Notes under the pieces: generated by a model
Databases searched by the model: none
The model's input: only the letters and a program-made list of their open reading frames with translations
Told to the model about the DNA's origin: nothing
DNA from: Alphaproteobacteria bacterium
GTDB taxonomy: Bacteria; Pseudomonadota; Alphaproteobacteria; Bin95
Length of the DNA: 31,373 nt
Assembly (NCBI GenBank): GCA_022822125.1
Contig: JAJECF010000222.1
Coordinates: forward strand, 1 to 31,373
Direction of reading: 5' to 3'
Shown here: positions 8,669 to 16,518 of the stretch, piece by piece
Numbering within the stretch: position 1 is the first letter of the stretch
Layout of the letters: each line of letters opens with the position of its first letter
Program-made: the position numbers and the translations under genes

Positions 8669-10663
8669 TCAGCTCCGCGCTGCTTCGAGCTGCGGGAACT
8701 CGGCCCTGAGCGCGTCGAAGGCCGCGCGGACGTCCGAGCCGTCGCCCCGCCGCGCCTGCGGGTCGAGCATATCGACGGCGTCGAAGATCCGGTGCTTGGC
8801 GTAGAAACGCCAATTGACGGGCAGCGCCGCCAGGCATTCGGTGAGCGCGTCGTAATTGGCGTCCGTCCAGACCGCCTCGAACGCCGCGCGCTCGGGGCCG
8901 ACATCGTAGAAGCCATTGGCCGCTCCGGTGTCCCGCGCTGCGCGAAGCGCCTCCGTCGCGGGCCGATCCACGGCGGCGCCCGCGATGACAACGCCATAGG
9001 CGTCGCGGGCGTGCTCCGTCGACACCCAGCCGCGCCGCCAGTCCAGCAGCACCGCTTCGGGGTCGCGCCGGAACGGGTCGCCCCAGCCGCCTGCACCGCC
9101 GCAGGTGACATGGATGACATCGCCGGGGCCGATGGAAAGGATATCGGTGTTCCTCAGGTCCACCTTGCGGTTGGTCCCCGGATTCAGGATGAACTTCGAT
9201 GCCGCGCCCGGGCGGCCGCCCTCGATTCCCCAGCCCGTGAAGATCGTCCGGTCCCGGTTGCGCGCCGTGACGCGGGTATTGGGCGAAAATGCCTGGAACA
9301 CCAGCTCCGTGCCGAGACCGCCCCGGTGCTGGCCGGGTCCGGCCGAGTCGCGCGCGAGCCCGAACCGAAGCACCTTGATGCCGGCTTCCGCCTCGTTCAC
9401 CTCGGTCGGGGTGTTTTTCATGAAGCCCTGATTGGCGCCCGAACCGTCCGGGCCGTCCTCCATCGCACGGCCGCCGCCGCCGCCGCTCATCGGGCTGATC
9501 GCCGCCATGATCCGCCGGCCTGTGCGATTGTCGATGGTGTTGACATTCATGATCGGTCCGCCCGAACCGGGCGCGCCCGCCATCCGGTCCGGCGCCGCCT
9601 GGGCAAAGGCGCCGAAGGTAAGCCCGTGCAGGCGGTAGCAGCTGAGCGTGCGCATGCCGACCGCCGCCGGAAACTCCGGGTTGACCATGGTGCCGGACGG
9701 CAGGATGCAGCGGCAGACGCGGGCGATGCCGGAGTTCAGATAGAGCGACGGGTCCAGCGAGTAGAGCACATAGGTCATGCCGACCAGCAACAGCACATGG
9801 CGCTCGTCGCCGCCGGTCGGCATGTTGAGCGAGGATTCGAGCTGCGGGTCGGACCCGGTGAAGTCGAATATCAGCTCCTCGTCGCGGATAATCACCGTGA
9901 GCTTCATGCGGCAGGGCCGCCCGTCCACCGAGTCCTCGTCCATATAGTCCGCGAAGGGATATGTGCCGTTCGGCAGGGCGCGGACAATGGCGCGGGCCTG
10001 GGCTTCGGCATAGTCCAGCAGGTCCGCCACACCCTCGCGGAACGTCTCAACGCCGAAGCGGGCGATCATCTCGCGGACCTTGCGTTCGCCGGTGTTGCAG
10101 GCGGCGATCTGGGCCTTCAGGTCGCCCCAGTTCTGGTCGGGCGCGCGGACATTGGCGAGGAAGATGTCGAGCACCTGCCGGTTGAGCTCGCCCTCCTCCA
10201 CGATCTTGACGGGCGGGATGCGCACGCCCTCCTGGTGGATTTCCGAAAGCGTGCGGGAGAGCGAGGCCGGCACCGCGCCGCCGACATCGGTGTTGTGGAT
10301 ATGGCCGACGGAGAAGGCCACGATCTCGCCCTCGTGGAAGACGGGTTTCCAGATATGCATGTCGGGCGAGTGCGTGCTGACGAAGCCCGAATAGGGGTCA
10401 TTGGTCATGGCGATGTCGCCCGGCCGGTAGTCGTCGATCATGGCGATGGCGCGGCCGTAATTGAGGCCGACGAACCAGGTGGCGCCGAGTTCGGTGGGCG
10501 TGGCGAAGGTTTCCCCCTCCGGCGTGGTGAGGCCGGTGGTGAAGTCCTCGGTCTCCTTGACGAAAGTCGAATGCGCCGTGCGGTAAAGCGTGTAGGCCAT
10601 GCTTTCCGCCGCCGCGCGCGTGTGGTTCTTCAGGATTTCCAGCGTGACCTTGTCGATGGGCAT
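8669..10663 (-). CDS. hyuB: Hydantoinase B/oxoprolinase family subunit (HyuB2)
   Basis: This 664-residue HyuB-type subunit is 65 residues longer than HyuB1. It opens with DKVTLEILKNHTRAAAESMA, then VKETEDFTTGLTTPEGETF. The conserved loop reads TNDPYSGFVSTHSPDMHIW in place of NDPYxGGTHLPD. IHQEGVRIPPVKIVEEGEL, GGGGGRAMEDGPDGSG and a late HVTCGGAGGWGDPFRRDPEAV segment match the family. The extra C-terminal 70 residues (ending about LRAEFPQLEAARS) have no counterpart in HyuB1. Its ATG directly follows the TGA of HyuA2 (TGAATG, no gap), so the two subunits are likely coupled and equimolar. The THSPDM variant retains the His and Asp likely to bind metal. The substrate is unknown. Confidence 0.9.
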   Translation of the reverse strand: MPIDKVTLEILKNHTRAAAESMAYTLYRTAHSTFVKETEDFTTGLTTPEGETFATPTELGATWFVGLNYGRAIAMIDDYRPGDIAMTNDPYSGFVSTHSPDMHIWKPVFHEGEIVAFSVGHIHNTDVGGAVPASLSRTLSEIHQEGVRIPPVKIVEEGELNRQVLDIFLANVRAPDQNWGDLKAQIAACNTGERKVREMIARFGVETFREGVADLLDYAEAQARAIVRALPNGTYPFADYMDEDSVDGRPCRMKLTVIIRDEELIFDFTGSDPQLESSLNMPTGGDERHVLLLVGMTYVLYSLDPSLYLNSGIARVCRCILPSGTMVNPEFPAAVGMRTLSCYRLHGLTFGAFAQAAPDRMAGAPGSGGPIMNVNTIDNRTGRRIMAAISPMSGGGGGRAMEDGPDGSGANQGFMKNTPTEVNEAEAGIKVLRFGLARDSAGPGQHRGGLGTELVFQAFSPNTRVTARNRDRTIFTGWGIEGGRPGAASKFILNPGTNRKVDLRNTDILSIGPGDVIHVTCGGAGGWGDPFRRDPEAVLLDWRRGWVSTEHARDAYGVVIAGAAVDRPATEALRAARDTGAANGFYDVGPERAAFEAVWTDANYDALTECLAALPVNWRFYAKHRIFDAVDMLDPQARRGDGSDVRAAFDALRAEFPQLEAARS

Positions 10664-12721
10664 TCAGTTCTCCCTCGTCAGGACCAGATTGCTCCGCAGA
10701 TCGACCTCCACCGAAAAGCCCGGGGGCACCACGGTGGTGCAATCGTCCTGCGAGACGACTGCGGGGCCGGAGAAATGCCGGCCGGGCGTGAGGTCGGCCC
10801 GGTTGTAAAGCGCCGCCTCGCGCGCCGCGCCGTCGAGGAAGACCGTCGCATGGCCTTTCGGCACGGCCGGCCCCGGCGCCGCAGCGGCTTCCGCCAGAAC
10901 CGGCTTCGGCGCGGAGCCGCTGACCGTCAGCCTGAGATTGACCGCCTGCACCGGCGCTTCCGCGTCGGCATGGTCATAAACACGGGCATGTTCGGCGTGG
11001 AAAGCGTCGGCGAGCGCCTCGACCCGGCCGGCGGCCAGGTCGGCCCGGTCCAGCGGGGTTTCGATTTCGTAGGACTGGCCGAGATAGCGCATGTCGGCGG
11101 ACCAGATGAGCCGCGCCTCGCCCCGGAAGCCCTGCTCCTCGCGAAGCCAGCCGAGCGCCTGCGCCTCCAGATCGCCCGCATGGCTCTCCAGCACGGCCAG
11201 ACCCTCCGTGTCCAGATCGACGAAGGCCGTGCGGATGAAATCGTTGCGGATATCGGCGATCAGGCCGCCATAGGCGGAGAGGACGCCGGGCGTCGGCGGC
11301 ATGATCGCCTGCGCCATGCCGAGCTCCCGCGCGAACAGGCCGCCGAGCATCGGCCCGGCGCCGCCGAAGGCCAGCAGCGAGAAGGCGCGCGGGTCCGCGC
11401 CCCGGCGCGACATCAGCTTCGCGACCTCCAGATACATGCCGGAGACCGCAACATTGACGATGCTCTCGGCCGCCTCCGGAAGCCCGAGGGAGAGGCGCTC
11501 GGCAATCCCACCGACCGCGCGCTCCGCCGCCGTCCGGTCCAGCCTGACGGCGCCGTAGCCGAGCTCGTCCGCGCCGAGCAGCCCCATCACGACGAAGGCG
11601 TCTGTGACCGTCGGGCGTTCGCCGCCCCGGCCGTAGCAGGCGGGGCCGGGCTCGGAGCCCGCGCTTTCCGGGCCGACCTTGAGCACGCCGAAATCGTCCA
11701 CCCAGGCGATGGAGCCGCCGCCCGCGCCGATGGAGGTGACGGAGACGGTCGGCACATAAATCGGGAACTCGCCCACCAGCTCGCCCGCGCCGAAGGCCGG
11801 CTTGCCGCCCTGGATGACCGCGACATCGGCCGAGGTGCCGCCGACATCGAAGCTCAACACCTCCGCCGCGCCGATGCGCGCCGCCGCGTCGGCCGCGCCG
11901 ATGGCCCCGGACGCCGTGCCCGACAGCAGCATGGCGACAGGATCGGTCTTGCCGAGCTCCGCCGCCATGATGCCGCCGTTCGACTTGGTAATCATCGGCT
12001 CGGCCGGCACGCCAGCATCGCGGAGCGCCACCTGCAGCGAGCCGATATAGGCGGCCACGCGCCGCTGCACATAGCCGGCGACGGTGGCGGTCACCGTGCG
12101 CTCATATTCGCGGATGACGGGCCAGACATCCGAGGAGAGCGTGACGGCCATATCGGGCGCGGCGTCCAGGATGGCGCTCCGGACCGCGCGCTCATTCGCC
12201 GGGTTGGCATAGGCATGGAGAAGGGCCACGACAATCGTGTCGGCGCCCGCGGCTTTCGCCTTCGCCACCGCGTCCAGGACATCGGCGGGATCGACCGGCG
12301 TTTCCACCGAGCCGTCCTTCAGCACCCGCTCGGCGATGCCGTAAACCCGTTCGCGCGGGGCGAGCGGCGGGGGGCGGCGCGAGAAGATGTCATAGGGGTC
12401 GGGCGTCTTCAGCCGCGCGACCTCCAGCACATCCTCGAATTCCCGCGTCGTGAACAGCGCCAGCTCCGCCCCCCGGCGCTGGATCACGGTGTTGACGCCC
12501 ACCGTGGTGCCGTGGGTGAAGAAGCCGATGCCCGCGGCCGGCTGCCCGTAGCGCCGGTCCAGTTCGGCGACGCCCTGCATGACCTCCGCGCCCGGCGTGT
12601 CCGGCGTCGAGAGGATCTTCAGCGTGCGCAGTTCGCCGCTCGCCTCGTCAAAGACGCAGAAATCGGTGAAGGTGCCGCCGATATCCACGGCGACCCGGCA
12701 TTTTTTCGCTATTTCCGACAC
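10664..12721 (-). CDS. hyuA: Hydantoinase A/oxoprolinase family ATPase subunit (HyuA2)
   Basis: This 685-residue HyuA-type ATPase subunit is the first gene of the minus-strand operon. DIGGTFTD at residues 13-20 and LSFDVGGTSADVAVI are the two phosphate loops. GVNTVIQRRGAELALFTTRE, VIREYERTVTATVAGYVQRR, GAGGGSIAWVDDFG and GPESAGSEPGPACYGRGG follow in family order, then LLAFGGAGPMLGGLFARE. The C-terminus has FSGPAVVSQDDCTTVVPPG. The start is GTG at 12721, preceded at close spacing by GAGG in the divergent region. HyuB2 follows with no gap. The closest functional classes are N-methylhydantoinase A, 5-oxoprolinase, caprolactamase and acetophenone-carboxylase subunits. Four proteins of this superfamily in one operon suggest two successive ATP-driven ring or amide conversions. 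Confidence 0.92.
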   Translation of the reverse strand: MSEIAKKCRVAVDIGGTFTDFCVFDEASGELRTLKILSTPDTPGAEVMQGVAELDRRYGQPAAGIGFFTHGTTVGVNTVIQRRGAELALFTTREFEDVLEVARLKTPDPYDIFSRRPPPLAPRERVYGIAERVLKDGSVETPVDPADVLDAVAKAKAAGADTIVVALLHAYANPANERAVRSAILDAAPDMAVTLSSDVWPVIREYERTVTATVAGYVQRRVAAYIGSLQVALRDAGVPAEPMITKSNGGIMAAELGKTDPVAMLLSGTASGAIGAADAAARIGAAEVLSFDVGGTSADVAVIQGGKPAFGAGELVGEFPIYVPTVSVTSIGAGGGSIAWVDDFGVLKVGPESAGSEPGPACYGRGGERPTVTDAFVVMGLLGADELGYGAVRLDRTAAERAVGGIAERLSLGLPEAAESIVNVAVSGMYLEVAKLMSRRGADPRAFSLLAFGGAGPMLGGLFARELGMAQAIMPPTPGVLSAYGGLIADIRNDFIRTAFVDLDTEGLAVLESHAGDLEAQALGWLREEQGFRGEARLIWSADMRYLGQSYEIETPLDRADLAAGRVEALADAFHAEHARVYDHADAEAPVQAVNLRLTVSGSAPKPVLAEAAAAPGPAVPKGHATVFLDGAAREAALYNRADLTPGRHFSGPAVVSQDDCTTVVPPGFSVEVDLRSNLVLTREN

Positions 12722-12959
12722 GACGCCTCGTTCCGTTCAGGGTCGGGCGCTCCCATGCGAGGCGTCATGAAATGTCATGATTTGTCATGTTTCGCCTGCG
12801 CCGGCCTCCGCCGGAAGCGCCCCTCCCGGAATCAGTTTACCACGCCATTTCCCCTGTCAGGCGCAAATCGCGCGCCGGGCGCGGAAACGATTGCCCCGGT
12901 GAGAGAGGCAGATTGACCCGCCCGCCGGGAGGCGTCAGTCTCCCTTCGGAGGGAGACCG
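12722..12959. promoter_or_regulatory. Divergent promoter region between hyu operon and SDR/ABC operon
   Basis: This 238-bp stretch has no gene and must carry the start signals of two long operons. It holds the three-copy GTCATG repeat (listed separately). It is locally AT-richer there and at 12834-12860, where the minus strand reads CTGACA, 15 bases, TAAACT. That could be a weak sigma-70-like promoter for the hyu operon, although the spacer is short. The plus-strand gene has a good ribosome binding site (GGAGGGAG at about 12947-12954). Confidence 0.6.
12764..12790. promoter_or_regulatory. Candidate operator: three GTCATG repeats in 10-bp phase
   Basis: GTCATG occurs at 12764, 12774 and 12784, exactly one helical turn apart, each followed by an A/T-rich triplet (AAA, ATT, TTT-like). 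TCATGA is itself a palindrome, so the array also has partial dyad symmetry, as a dimeric regulator site would. It lies 43-63 bp upstream of the HyuA2 GTG and about 170-195 bp upstream of the SDR ATG. A regulator here could silence or activate either operon. I cannot name the regulator; the LysR gene at 1699-2655 is a candidate, but LysR sites usually look like T-N11-A, which this does not clearly show. Confidence 0.5.
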
Positions 12960-13721
12960 ATGGCGGAACTCGACAGGAGGGTGGCGATCGTGACCGGCGG
13001 CGCCCGCGGCATCGGGCGCGGCTGCGCCCACGCGCTGGCGGAGCGCGGCCTCGCCGTTGCGCTGGTGGACGTGCTCACCGCCGAGATGGCCAACACCAGG
13101 GCCGAGATCGAAGCCATCGGCGCGCCCTGCCTCGTCTTCGAGGCCGATGTCGCCGACCACGGCCGCGCGAAGGAGGTCGCCGGCGGCGTCCTCGACGAAT
13201 GGGGCCGGATCGACGTGCTCGTCAACAATGCCGGGCGGCCGATGCCGACGGGCATACTGGACCTCTCGGAAGAGCAGTGGGACGCGACCATCGATGTCAA
13301 TCTGAAGAGCTGCTTCAACTACATCCAGGCCGCGGCGCCGGCCATGCTGGCGCGCGAATACGGGCGCGTCGTCTCGATGTCCTCGCTCAACGCCCATTCC
13401 GGCGGCGTGACGGCCGCCGTCTCGAAGGTGGCCTATGCCGCCGCCAAGGCCGGCATCATCGGCCTGACCCGGGCGCTCGCCAAGGAGCTCGGGCCGCATA
13501 TCGCCGTCAATTGCGTGTGCCCCGGCCTCATCAAGACCGAACTGACGCAGAAGAACCCGGTCATCGCCACCCGCGAGCCGGAACTGATCCGGGGCATCGC
13601 GCTCAACCGCACCGGCGGCCCGCGCGACGTGGCCGAGCTCGTGGCCTTCCTCGCCACAGTGGAGCCCTGCTTCGTGACCGGCCAGGACATCACCATAGAC
13701 GGCTTCCAATGGAACCGGTGA
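12960..13721 (+). CDS. SDR family NAD(P)-dependent oxidoreductase (first gene of ABC operon)
   Basis: This 253-residue classical SDR has TGGARGIG at residues 12-19, ADVAD at 62-66, NNAG at 89-92, N114, S141/S142, and the Y159-x3-K163 pair (AYAAAK). The C-terminal PCFVTGQDITIDGFQ is typical of 3-oxoacyl-ACP-reductase-like SDRs. Asp37 after strand 2 suggests NAD. The ATG at 12960 has the strong site GGAGGGAGA just upstream. It is the first gene of the divergent operon, 96 bp before the ABC binding-protein gene. It is a different, more canonical SDR than the one inside the hyu operon. Having one SDR on each side of the promoter suggests oxidation or reduction of the imported substrate or its product; the substrate is unknown. 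Confidence 0.9.
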   Translation: MAELDRRVAIVTGGARGIGRGCAHALAERGLAVALVDVLTAEMANTRAEIEAIGAPCLVFEADVADHGRAKEVAGGVLDEWGRIDVLVNNAGRPMPTGILDLSEEQWDATIDVNLKSCFNYIQAAAPAMLAREYGRVVSMSSLNAHSGGVTAAVSKVAYAAAKAGIIGLTRALAKELGPHIAVNCVCPGLIKTELTQKNPVIATREPELIRGIALNRTGGPRDVAELVAFLATVEPCFVTGQDITIDGFQWNR

Positions 13722-13817
13722 AGGCGGCGGGACAGCCCGCGGACCGCTCCGGGACAGGGAGGAGGCGGGCGCGCTCCGCCGCATAGACAGGAACCGCAAC
13801 AGGGAGACAGACGAACG

Positions 13818-15383
13818 ATGCTCATTCGCCATGCATTCCGTCTTTGCCGCATCGCCGCCGTGGCGGCTGCGGCATTCGGCGCCGCCACGACGACGGCGGC
13901 GGCCGGCGGCAAGTTCGTATTCGCCAACTCGTCCGCCTACGACACGCTGGACCCGCACGCCGTGTTCGACGTGGGCCGCGTCGCCTCGCGCATCAACCTC
14001 TATGACGGGCTGATGCGCTGGTTCGACAATCCTCCGCATCTGGAGCCCTGGCTGGCCGAGAAGGTCGATATCTCCGACGACGGCCTGACCTACTCCTTCA
14101 CCCTCCGGGACGCGCAGTTCCATGACGGCTCGCCGGTGGAAGCCTCCGATGTGGTCTATTCCATCGACCGCATCCTGGAGATGAAGAAGGGCGCCTATTC
14201 GCTGTTCGAAGGCACGGTCGCGCCGGGCTCGACTCGGGCGCCCGACGCGAAGACGGTCGTCTTCAACCTCTCCAAGCCCTCGGCGATCTTCCTCGCCACC
14301 GTGCCGGAAATCCATGTCGTCAACGCCGAGCTTGTGAAGGCCAATGAGGCGGACGGCGATCTCGGCACCGCTTGGCTGTCGAAGAACGACGCCGGCTCCG
14401 GGTCCTTCCAGCTCAAGCGCTATGACCCGGCCATCGGCTGGCAGGCGACGCGCTTCGAGGATCATTTCTTCGGCTGGGACATGGTGGAGAACCCGCTGGA
14501 TGAGATCGAGTTCCGCACGGTCGTCGAGATCAACTCCCGCGTGCTCGGCCTGATGAACGGCGACTTCCACGGCACAGACGGCTACCTGCCGCAGGATCAG
14601 GTCAAGCGCCTGCGCAGCAGCGACAATGTCGTCGTGCAGGAAGAAGAGTCCATGCGCATCTTCTATTCCATCATCCATAACGGCCGCGCGCCGATGAACG
14701 ACATCAACTTCCGCAAGGCGCTGAGCTACGCCTTCGACTACGATGGCTTCATCGACAACATCCTGTCGGGGTCGGTCGCACGCAACCCGGTGCCGCTGCC
14801 GAACAATATGTGGGGCTCGCCCAAGGATGCCGGCGGCTACACGCTAGACCTCGAAAAGGCGAAGGAGCACCTCGCCATGGTCGAGGGCGATATCCGGGAG
14901 ATCACGCTGGGCGCGCTCGCCGGCTACGGCCAGACGGAACAGGCCGCGGCGCTGTTGCAGAACGGCCTGAACAAGATCGGCGTCAAGACCAAGATCGTCG
15001 CCGAGACCTGGCCCGTCGCCTCCGGCAAGATGCGCGACGAGCAGCAGATGTACGACCTGCTGTTCCTGTGGAAGTCCACCTATTATGCGGACCCGAACAA
15101 CTGGCTGGGCGAGATGTATGCCTGCGAGCAGATCGGCGCCCGCAACAATTCCTGGTACTGCAACGAGGAGGTGGACAAGCTGCTTTCGGAAGCGCGCGTC
15201 TCCACCGACCAGGAGCAGCGCAAGGCCAATTACGAAAAGGCCAACCGCCTGCTGATGGAGGATGCCGCCGGCATCTTCGTTTACAACACCAAGTGGTTCG
15301 GGCCGTTCAACAAGAACGCAAAGGGCGTGCGCTTCTCGCCCATCGGCAACGGCCAGGAGATGCGCTGGGTCTCGATGGAGTAG
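13818..15383 (+). CDS. ABC transporter substrate-binding protein, Opp/Dpp type (SBP family 5)
   Basis: This 521-residue periplasmic solute-binding protein captures the substrate for the importer encoded downstream. A Sec signal peptide covers about residues 1-29 (basic MLIRHAFRLCRIAAV, Ala-rich core, likely cut after TTAAA). Family-5 hallmarks follow: YDTLDPHAVFD, INLYDGLMRW, DGLTYSFTLRDAQFHDGSPV with ASDVVYSIDRIL, FRKALSYAFDYDGFI, and a C-terminal AGIFVYNTKWFGPF segment. Length is normal. Family members bind peptides, but also nickel, opines, glutathione and other non-peptide ligands. Next to hydantoinases, a cyclic amide, amino-acid derivative or short peptide is possible. An AGGGAG site lies 11 bases before the ATG. 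A hairpin follows the gene and may raise its expression relative to the permeases. Confidence 0.92.
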   Translation: MLIRHAFRLCRIAAVAAAAFGAATTTAAAGGKFVFANSSAYDTLDPHAVFDVGRVASRINLYDGLMRWFDNPPHLEPWLAEKVDISDDGLTYSFTLRDAQFHDGSPVEASDVVYSIDRILEMKKGAYSLFEGTVAPGSTRAPDAKTVVFNLSKPSAIFLATVPEIHVVNAELVKANEADGDLGTAWLSKNDAGSGSFQLKRYDPAIGWQATRFEDHFFGWDMVENPLDEIEFRTVVEINSRVLGLMNGDFHGTDGYLPQDQVKRLRSSDNVVVQEEESMRIFYSIIHNGRAPMNDINFRKALSYAFDYDGFIDNILSGSVARNPVPLPNNMWGSPKDAGGYTLDLEKAKEHLAMVEGDIREITLGALAGYGQTEQAAALLQNGLNKIGVKTKIVAETWPVASGKMRDEQQMYDLLFLWKSTYYADPNNWLGEMYACEQIGARNNSWYCNEEVDKLLSEARVSTDQEQRKANYEKANRLLMEDAAGIFVYNTKWFGPFNKNAKGVRFSPIGNGQEMRWVSME

Positions 15384-15404
15384 CCCGCCCGGCGGTTCTC
15401 TTTT

Positions 15405-15439
15405 GCGGGCCGTTCCGGCTTCGGCGCGGAACGGCCCGC
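15405..15439 (+). promoter_or_regulatory. Intercistronic hairpin after the binding-protein gene
   Basis: A perfect 12-bp inverted repeat (GCGGGCCGTTCC at 15405-15416 and GGAACGGCCCGC at 15428-15439) encloses an 11-base loop. No U-tract follows. It lies 22 bases after the SBP stop and 75 bases before the first permease. In many ABC operons such a hairpin stabilises the upstream SBP mRNA or partly terminates transcription, so that binding protein exceeds permease. That role is inferred from position. Confidence 0.65.
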
Positions 15440-15513
15440 GCGGGCGCTCCTATTCTGGTTTGTGCGGCAAGGGGCGGGGGCCAGCGGCAGCCGGCGCCTG
15501 ACAGGATGATCCG

Positions 15514-16518
15514 ATGCGCGAACTCGTCCTCACCCTAAACCGCCTGCTCTGGCTGGCGCCCACGCTTCTCGGGCTGCTGGCCATCACCTTCACGATCAGC
15601 CATGTCATTCCGGCCGATCCCGTCGCCTTCATCGCGGGCGACAATGCCAGCGCCGAGCAGATCGCGGCCCTGAAAGCGAAATTCGGGGTGGACAAGCCCA
15701 TCCCGGTGCAGCTCTGGAACTATGTCATCGGTGTCGTCCAGGGCGATTTCGGCGTCAGCCTCTACACGCAGCGGCCGATTGCGGACGACCTCGTTTCCCG
15801 CCTGCCGGCCACGCTCGAGCTTGCCTTCGTCAGTATCCTGCTCTCGGCCGTCATCGGCATCCCGCTCGGCGTGCTGGCGGCGGTGGACCGTAATTCCTGG
15901 CTCGACCATGCGCTGCGCGTCTTTACCGTCTCCGGCCTCGCCATCGCCGCCTTCTGGCTCGCCATCCTGTTCCAGCTCCTGTTCGCGATGGAGTGGGGCG
16001 TGACGCCCCTCCAGGGCCGGATCGACGGATGGGGGCCCGATCCCGTCACCGGCTTCTTCCTGATCGACTCGGCCTGGGCGGGCGACTGGGAGGCCTTCCG
16101 CTCCACGGCGCACCACATGGTGCTGCCGGCGGTCACGCTGGCCTTTCCCGCCATGGCGACGGTGATGCGCTTCACGCGCGCCGGCGTGCTCGACGCCATC
16201 AACTCCAACTATGTCGATTACCAGAACGCCATGGGAGTGCCCCGCCGGGTGGTCATATGGCGCTATGTCCTGAGGAACGCGCTCATCGGCACGGTGACCC
16301 AACTGGGCCTCATTTTCGGCAACCTGATCGCCAACGCGGTGGTCGTGGAGGCCGTGTTCGACTGGCCGGGCCTCGGGCTCTACGCCGTCAATTCGATCCT
16401 GCAATCGGACTACAATGCCATCATGGGCTTCACCCTCATCATGGGCGCGGTGTTCATCATTGCGAATCTCACAGTGGACATCGTCCACGGCCTGATCGAC
16501 CCGCGCGAAGCCGGCTGA
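15514..16518 (+). CDS. ABC transporter permease, DppB/OppB type
   Basis: This 334-residue inner-membrane permease has an N-terminal helix (LLWLAPTLLGLLAITFTISH) followed by the family motif ISHVIPADPVAFIAG. GDFGVSLYTQRPIADDLVSRLPATLEL then precedes five more hydrophobic segments. The cytoplasmic EAA-like coupling loop is YVDYQNAMGVPRRVVIWRYVLRNA at about 230-253. NAVVVEAVFDWPGLGLYAV near the end is a strong DppB signature. A periplasmic insert around DGWGPDPVTGFFLIDSAWAG is common in the family. It forms a heterodimer with the next permease. The ATG at 15514 begins at the first membrane helix. Its TGA shares one base with the next ATG (TGATG). Confidence 0.93.
   Translation: MRELVLTLNRLLWLAPTLLGLLAITFTISHVIPADPVAFIAGDNASAEQIAALKAKFGVDKPIPVQLWNYVIGVVQGDFGVSLYTQRPIADDLVSRLPATLELAFVSILLSAVIGIPLGVLAAVDRNSWLDHALRVFTVSGLAIAAFWLAILFQLLFAMEWGVTPLQGRIDGWGPDPVTGFFLIDSAWAGDWEAFRSTAHHMVLPAVTLAFPAMATVMRFTRAGVLDAINSNYVDYQNAMGVPRRVVIWRYVLRNALIGTVTQLGLIFGNLIANAVVVEAVFDWPGLGLYAVNSILQSDYNAIMGFTLIMGAVFIIANLTVDIVHGLIDPREAG

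Noticed and set aside
12764..12790. CRISPR-like array
   Set aside because: Three 6-bp repeats at 10-bp intervals are far too short for CRISPR repeats and spacers; a protein-binding array fits better.
8609..12916. Plus-strand open frame of 1435 codons
   Set aside because: It lies antisense to HyuB2 and HyuA2, which have clear family motifs throughout. Composition (Arg, Gly, His, Asp) is that of a GC-rich shadow frame, and no domain is recognisable.
12837..14678. Minus-strand open frame of 613 codons
   Set aside because: Antisense to the SDR and the start of the binding-protein gene; no family motif.
15405..15439. Rho-independent terminator ending the operon after the binding-protein gene
   Set aside because: There is no T-run after the stem and the permease/ATPase genes continue on the same strand with tight overlaps.
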